A stretch of DNA of 32,161 nucleotides from Pseudomonadota bacterium (GTDB lineage Bacteria > Myxococcota > Myxococcia > Myxococcales > JAKAPL01). The stretch is taken from assembly GCA_027451705.1 (NCBI GenBank), contig DAIDIT010000020.1, forward strand, positions 1-32,161, read 5' to 3'. A model generated the notes under the pieces. That model was not told the DNA's origin, ran no database searches, and saw only the letters and a program-made list of their open reading frames with translations. This document shows positions 27,239 through 32,161 of the stretch, in pieces (within the stretch, counting starts at the first letter, position 1; each line of letters starts with the position of its first letter). The position numbers were made by a program, and so were the translations under genes.

Positions 27239-27749
27239 CGCGTCCGTCGCGAGCGGCGCCGACGACAGGTCGCCGCGCCAAACGACGAGAGTCGCATGTG
27301 CGGACTTCTTGTTCGCGGTGCGCGATCTGGGCCACCTCGCCGTCTTTAATGACAGGCTGCGTGAGGAGTGGGAGGGCCACGGAAGAACCCACGGCGCCGC
27401 TTCGGACTTCGCGCTGAGCTGGCTCACGTCCATGCAGAGCAAGGGACGGGTTCGCCGGAGCAGTCTCGAACGACCGGATCTCCGCTGGCGCATTCCAAAC
27501 GCCGCGGGACACCACGAGGACGTGAAGACAATGGAGGACGACTTTCACCTCATCGAGGCGGCGCTCGACACCGATCGGCGGGTGGCGTCGAGGGACGACA
27601 AGGCTCGGACGGCCTTCAAGCAGGCGTCCGCGAAGGGTCTCGTCGAACTGGCGCCGGTGCTCTGGGTCAATCCGGCTTCACCGTCCGAGGCTGCGATCGG
27701 GTGGCTCGAGCAAGGGGCGCCGGACGAGCCGGCCCGGAGGCTGAGCTGA
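27213..27749 (+). CDS. putative PIN-like nuclease paired with the AAA ATPase
   Basis: ATG 27213 overlaps ATPase end by 26 bp; PLRLVIDASVASGA, NDRLREEWEGHG, MEDDFHLIEAALDTDRRVASRDDKAR: spacing of Asp/Glu consistent with PIN fold (vvlDas.., .eew.., D.hl..aAl..d..vaSrD). Confidence 0.7.
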   Translation: MTPLRLVIDASVASGADDRSPRQTTRVACADFLFAVRDLGHLAVFNDRLREEWEGHGRTHGAASDFALSWLTSMQSKGRVRRSSLERPDLRWRIPNAAGHHEDVKTMEDDFHLIEAALDTDRRVASRDDKARTAFKQASAKGLVELAPVLWVNPASPSEAAIGWLEQGAPDEPARRLS

Positions 27750-29137
27750 CCCGAGGCGGGCAGGGCAGATCCTCTCGGGCCCACGGGCAGCTCGAGCTCG
27801 AGAACCTCGGGGCGATCGCGGAGGGGGGCGAGGGGCGGGTTTGGCTCTGCCGCGACCGCGCGGCGGGTGGGCTCTACGCGCTCAAGGTCGTCCCGTTGCC
27901 GTCGGCCGGGCTCGCGCGGTTCGTGGAGTGCGCCTGCGACCCGGCGCTACGCGATCCCGAGGGCGCGGTGGTCGTCCCGCTGGAGGCGGGCGACGCGCGC
28001 CGGCCGCCCCCGGGAATCGCGCCGGCGCTTCCCACTAACCTGCCGGGTGGCGGAGACGTCGCCTACCTCCTGACGCGCTACGTGCATGGCCCGAACGCGC
28101 TCGAGCTGTGCGACTGCGCTTCCCGCTGGGGCGCGGCCGAGACCGTGGCGGTGCTCGGGCCGCTCTTCGCGGCGCTCGCGCGGCTCCACGCCCGCGGGCG
28201 GGCCCACCTCGACGTCAAGCCCGAGAACCTCCTCGTCGACCCCACGGGCCAGCTTTTTCTCGCCGACGCCCTCGCCCCCGGAGGCCTCGGCACGCCGCCC
28301 TACGCCGCGCCCGAGCTGGCCCTCGCGCCGGGCCCTTGCTGCGACGTCTTCGCCGCGGGCGCGGTCGGTCACGTCCTGCTCGCGCGGAGCTTCCCGAAAC
28401 CGGGCGAGCCGCCGGCCCTGCCGGAGCTGCCCGAGCCCGACGTGGCGCTGGCGCCGGAGGAGCGTGCGGGGATCCTCGACCTGCACCGGCTCCTGCGCGC
28501 CTGCCTCGCCCGCGATCCCGCCGCGCGGCCGTTCGCCGCCGACGCTGCGGCGCGGCTGCGAGATCTCGGGAGCAGGCTCTCCGACTCCTGCGCCGAGGAG
28601 CTGCTGGAAGACGTGCAGGAGAGCTACCGCAAGACCGCGAGGCTCGAGCTGCTCGGGAAAGCGATCGCCGCGGTGCGCGGGTCGTTCGCCCCGTCTCGCC
28701 GGCGGCGGCGCTTTCGCGCCCGGGCGCTGGTTCTCCCGGGCGTCGGCGCGATCTGCGCGCTCGGCGTCTGGGTGCAATTTGCCCGGCTCTGCTCCCGGCC
28801 GGCGGGGCGCTCGGACCGGCCGCTCGAGCGCGCGGTCGCGGCCCACGTCATGGGGCCGGGGGAGCGCTTTGCCCCGGGCCACGGCCTCTTCCAGATCGAG
28901 GTGGTCGCGCCGGCCCGGCGCCTCTCGGTCGCGATGCGCGACGGCCCGGTCGTCTGGACCGACGCAGCGCCCGCGGCCGGCGAAATCGTCAAGCTCGACC
29001 TGCCGCCGGGGGTCTACCTCTTCGACGAAGTCCACGCGCACGGCGAGCCGGAGAGCCGGCAGTTCACCATCGCCCCGGGGACCGAGCGGCGCTGGGAGAC
29101 CACGCCGTACCGCGAGAACGCGCCGAAGGCGCCCTGA
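27701..29137 (+). CDS. serine/threonine protein kinase-like protein with C-terminal TM and extracytoplasmic domain
   Basis: GAIAEGGEGRVWLCRDRAAGGLYALKVV, RAHLDVKPENLLVDPTGQLFLADALAPGGLGTPPYAAPEL; TM LVLPGVGAICALGVWVQF. Start uncertain (GTG 27701, or CTG 27746 overlapping the previous stop). Confidence 0.8.
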   Translation: MARARGAGRAGPEAELTRGGQGRSSRAHGQLELENLGAIAEGGEGRVWLCRDRAAGGLYALKVVPLPSAGLARFVECACDPALRDPEGAVVVPLEAGDARRPPPGIAPALPTNLPGGGDVAYLLTRYVHGPNALELCDCASRWGAAETVAVLGPLFAALARLHARGRAHLDVKPENLLVDPTGQLFLADALAPGGLGTPPYAAPELALAPGPCCDVFAAGAVGHVLLARSFPKPGEPPALPELPEPDVALAPEERAGILDLHRLLRACLARDPAARPFAADAAARLRDLGSRLSDSCAEELLEDVQESYRKTARLELLGKAIAAVRGSFAPSRRRRRFRARALVLPGVGAICALGVWVQFARLCSRPAGRSDRPLERAVAAHVMGPGERFAPGHGLFQIEVVAPARRLSVAMRDGPVVWTDAAPAAGEIVKLDLPPGVYLFDEVHAHGEPESRQFTIAPGTERRWETTPYRENAPKAP

Positions 29138-29190
29138 ACGATCCCCGGAAGTTGCCGCGTCCGCGAGACCTCGGGTAGAGTAGCCAATCC

Positions 29191-29970
29191 ATGCCGGTCT
29201 TCCCGCCAGAGGGCCGCGGCTTCCGGCCGCGGTTCCTCGGTCTGGTTGGCCTCGCGCTGGGCTGCTGCCTGTCGGGGGTGGCCGCCGCGCAGGACATGCC
29301 CCCTCCGCTCGTCGAGGGGGCCCCCCAGGCGCAGCCCCCCCCGAATGCCGCCGCGGCGGAGTCCGAGACGACGAACCCCGGCGGGGCGGGCGTCAACCTG
29401 AAGGATAGGGTCAAGAGCGTCCAGCCGAAGAGCTTCCGGATGGCGCACCGGCTCAGCGTCACGCTCGACGGCACGGCCTCCCTCAACGACGCGTTCTTCC
29501 AGAAGTGGGGCGGCGGGGGGCAGGTGGCCTTCGCGCTCTCGGACCCCTTCGCGCTCGACCTGCACTTCGACTACTACGGCAACCAGGAGACCGAGAACGT
29601 CGTCGTCGCGAAGCAGGTGCTCTCCTCGCAGCTCTACGCGACGCGGCTGCGCTTCCTGGGCGGCCTCGACCTCGTCTGGACGCCGATCTACGGCAAGGTC
29701 GCGGCGGGCAACTCGATCGTCCACTTCGACCTCTACGTGCTCGTGGGCGCGGACGCGGCGGACGGGGAGCAGGGGGTCCTGCCCGCGGGCGACCTCGGCC
29801 TCGGCGAGCGGGTCTTCTTCACCGACTGGTTCTCTGCGGGCGTCGAGGCCCGCTACGCGCTCTACGTGGACCACGCGGCGGGCGAGCCGTCGATGCTCCA
29901 GAAGTCGCTGCTCGCGAGCGCGGTCGCGACGTTCTGGATCCCGTCGGGCTCCGCGGAGGAATCCAAGTGA
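29191..29970 (+). CDS. outer membrane beta-barrel domain protein (GltA/GltB-like)
   Basis: Signal peptide VGLALGCCLSGVAAAQD; alternating strands FALSDPFALDLHFDYYGNQETENVV..., LDLVWTPIYGKVAAGNSIVHFDLYVLVGADA, FFTDWFSAGVEARYALYVDHA. Confidence 0.8.
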   Translation: MPVFPPEGRGFRPRFLGLVGLALGCCLSGVAAAQDMPPPLVEGAPQAQPPPNAAAAESETTNPGGAGVNLKDRVKSVQPKSFRMAHRLSVTLDGTASLNDAFFQKWGGGGQVAFALSDPFALDLHFDYYGNQETENVVVAKQVLSSQLYATRLRFLGGLDLVWTPIYGKVAAGNSIVHFDLYVLVGADAADGEQGVLPAGDLGLGERVFFTDWFSAGVEARYALYVDHAAGEPSMLQKSLLASAVATFWIPSGSAEESK

Positions 29971-30662
29971 CCGCGGCGCTCCTCGCCCTCGCGCTCCTGG
30001 CCGGGGCCCCGGACCCCGCGGCGCAGGCCGAGCCGCCGGGGCTCTCCTCCTGGATCCCGCCGGTCTCGGGACGGCTCTACGGCGTCGCGGACCGCTTCGA
30101 GCTGACGCCGGGCGTCGGCGTCTCGCTCGAGGACCCGTTCGTCCAGAAGCTCATCCCGCAGCTCTCGGCGGGCTACCACTTCGGCGAGAGCTTCTACCTC
30201 GGGCTGAAGCTGGGCTACGCGCTCGGCTTCTCCTCGGGCGTCGCCCAGTCCTGCACGGCGGCGGGCACGGGGCTCTCGTGCCAGGGCCCCTCCGCGGCGG
30301 AGCTGGCCTCGCTGCCCGGGCAGATGACGGGCTTCGGGCTGCTCGAGGGCGGCTGGACGCCGCTCTACGGCAAGCTGCGGCTCGTGGGCGACACGGTGCT
30401 CCACTTCGACCTCTCGCTGCTGCTCGGCGCGGGGGTGATCCTCGCGGGCGTGCCGGCCCCCGTCGGCAGCGGCGCCACGGCCCCGACGGGCGCGGCCGCG
30501 CCGGCGCTCGGCCCGGGGCTCGGCGAGCACTTCTTCGTGAGCGACCGGGTGGCGATCGCCCTCGAGCTGCGGGACTACCTCTACGACCTCGCGGGCGGGA
30601 TCCAGGGGCAGCTCGTCTTCAACCTGGGCGTCGCGTTCCTCCTCGGAGGCGGCGCCCAGTGA
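29967..30662 (+). CDS. outer membrane beta-barrel domain protein, paralogous to upstream gene
   Basis: GTG 29967 overlaps upstream TGA; ...FELTPGVGVSLEDPFVQKLIPQLSAGYHFGESFYLGLKLGYALG..., GGWTPLYGKLRLVGDTVLHFDLSLLLGAGV parallels upstream WTPIYGKVAAGNSIVHFDLYVLVGA. Confidence 0.8.
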   Translation: MTAALLALALLAGAPDPAAQAEPPGLSSWIPPVSGRLYGVADRFELTPGVGVSLEDPFVQKLIPQLSAGYHFGESFYLGLKLGYALGFSSGVAQSCTAAGTGLSCQGPSAAELASLPGQMTGFGLLEGGWTPLYGKLRLVGDTVLHFDLSLLLGAGVILAGVPAPVGSGATAPTGAAAPALGPGLGEHFFVSDRVAIALELRDYLYDLAGGIQGQLVFNLGVAFLLGGGAQ

Positions 30663-30672
30663 GGATACTTCC

Positions 30673-32161
30673 GTGAGGCCGATGTCGACGATCCGGGCGG
30701 CTCTCCTCGGCGCACTCTTCGCCGCTGCGGCGCCCGCGGCGGCGCAGATGTCGTTCCAGGGTCTCGACCTCGCCGGCCCGACCCCCGCGCACCGCGCGAA
30801 GAAGAAGAAGCCGAAGCGGCGCGCGAACCGGCGGCGGCGGCGGCGCGACGAGGAGGAGGTCGAGCCCGCGGCGCCGGCCCAGGCCGCGCCCGCGATGATG
30901 CCGACGCTCGACCTGTCGGGCGGGACGCCGACGATCCGCCAGAGCGCGCCCGCCCCGGTGCCGGCCGCGCCCGCGCCGGTGGTCGTTCCGGCGCTCAAGG
31001 TCGGCGCGCACGGGGCCTCGGCGGGGGCGGTCGCGGCGATCGCCGGGCAGATCAAGGCCGGGGACTACGCCCAGGCGGCGGTCGCGGCCCAGGCCGCGCT
31101 CGGGCAGGCCGGCACCCCGGAGCAGGCGGCGCAGGCCGAGTACCTGCTCGCGAAGGCGCTCTACAAGCTCGGCCTCTACCACTCGGCGCTGCACCACTTC
31201 TCGCGGGTGCTGGCGCGGGGCGAGAACGGGAAGTACTTCGGCAAGAGCCTCGAGTGGCTCTTCTTCATCAGCCGCAAGACGGTCGACGACTCGCTGGTCC
31301 TCGACGACGTGGCCCGCTACGCGAACGTCGCCTTTCCCGCCCGCTACCAGAGCGAGTTCCACTACCTGCTCGCCCGCTACTACATGGAGCGGGCGTCGGC
31401 GCTCTTCTCGGCCGGGCAGATCGCGGACGGCAAGTCGTCGCTCGCGCAGGCCGAGCGGCTCGTCGAGATGGTGCCGAACCCGATGGGGCAGGGCGGGGCG
31501 CGCCGGTCCGACGACGGCGGCTACTACGCGAAGGCCCGCTTCCTCGCCGGCACGGCGGCCTACCAGGAGGCGGAGATCGGGCTGCCGCCCGGCCAGGCCG
31601 CGGCGCCCGAGACGCTCCTGCCCGCGCTCGCGGCCTTCAAGGACGTGATCCGGGTCACGAACCCGCGGCTGCCCGACGCGATCCACGACTGGAAGACGCG
31701 CGACCTCGCGTTCATCAACCTCGCCCGGATCCACTACGAGGCCCGGCAGAACCGCAACGCGATCTACTACTACGGCAAGGTGAGCCGGGGCGGGGCGCGG
31801 TGGCTCGAGGCGCTCTACGAGGCGGCGTGGGCCTACTACCGGATGGGCGACGACGAGCACGCCCTCGGCAACATGGTCACGTTGCACGCGCCGTTCTTCG
31901 CGGACGACTACTTCCCCGAGCTTCTGACCGTGAAGGCGATCATCTACTACGAGAACTGCCGCTACGCCGAGGCGCGCGCGGCCATCGACGACTTCGAGCG
32001 CATCTACGGGCCGGTGCACGACGAGCTCACGAAGATCACCGCGAAGGACCAGGCGCCCGAGGCGTTCTACGCGCTGCTCGACGACATCCAGCACAAGCAG
32101 AAGGCGAAGGGCAGCAGCCCGCTGCTCGACCGGATCCTCAAGCTCGCGCTCTCGGACGAGG
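30673..32161 (+). CDS. periplasmic TPR-type protein (GltC-like), 3' truncated by window
   Basis: Open from GTG 30673/ATG 30682 to window end: MSTIRAALLGALFAAAAPAAAQMSFQGLDLAGPTPAHRAKKKKPKRRANRRRRRRDEEEVE...; TPR-like AEYLLAKALYKLGLYHSALHHFSRVL, ALYEAAWAYYRMGDDEHALGNM. Confidence 0.85.
   Translation, partial: MRPMSTIRAALLGALFAAAAPAAAQMSFQGLDLAGPTPAHRAKKKKPKRRANRRRRRRDEEEVEPAAPAQAAPAMMPTLDLSGGTPTIRQSAPAPVPAAPAPVVVPALKVGAHGASAGAVAAIAGQIKAGDYAQAAVAAQAALGQAGTPEQAAQAEYLLAKALYKLGLYHSALHHFSRVLARGENGKYFGKSLEWLFFISRKTVDDSLVLDDVARYANVAFPARYQSEFHYLLARYYMERASALFSAGQIADGKSSLAQAERLVEMVPNPMGQGGARRSDDGGYYAKARFLAGTAAYQEAEIGLPPGQAAAPETLLPALAAFKDVIRVTNPRLPDAIHDWKTRDLAFINLARIHYEARQNRNAIYYYGKVSRGGARWLEALYEAAWAYYRMGDDEHALGNMVTLHAPFFADDYFPELLTVKAIIYYENCRYAEARAAIDDFERIYGPVHDELTKITAKDQAPEAFYALLDDIQHKQKAKGSSPLLDRILKLALSDE

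Noticed and set aside
1-32161. tRNA/rRNA genes, transposases, integrases, prophage genes
   Set aside because: None recognised by eye; absence is not proof, a tRNAscan/Infernal run would be needed.

Overview
GC-rich chromosomal window, probably from Myxococcota or a related deltaproteobacterial lineage (inferred from Ser/Gly-rich lipoproteins, an FHA-fused sigma-54 activator and a GltA/B/C-like cluster). Recognisable genes in order: 3' end of galU, hypothetical, priA, pseudo-receiver/DUF4388/J-domain protein, def, Cys-rich lipoprotein (-), TPR protein (-), nth (-), DUF2062 protein (-), YbiT-like ABC-F, beta-propeller/di-heme cytochrome fusion (-), cytochrome P450, two-subunit xanthine-dehydrogenase-like enzyme, lipase maturation factor family protein, NHL-repeat lipoprotein, a secreted protein with three six-cysteine repeats, CrtI/PYROXD2-like FAD oxidoreductase, two small minus-strand genes, a 54-aa protein, FHA-sigma54 activator, AAA ATPase overlapping a PIN-like gene, atypical Ser/Thr kinase-like protein, and two outer-membrane beta-barrels plus a TPR protein. 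Most notable: (1) a roughly 800-bp degenerate tandem array with a 21-bp period (about 35-39 units, ~22.99-23.80 kb) containing GAGAT-CGA-ATCTC dyads, with three separate TCCGAT(T/C)TCGGA-type palindromes spaced 21 and 20 bp nearby; (2) an overlapping AAA ATPase + PIN-like nuclease pair (25.84-27.75 kb) that looks like an undescribed toxin/defence-type module, flanked by an FHA activator and a kinase-like gene; (3) the C6x3 Cys-repeat protein. All functional statements are from reading motifs; no searches were run.
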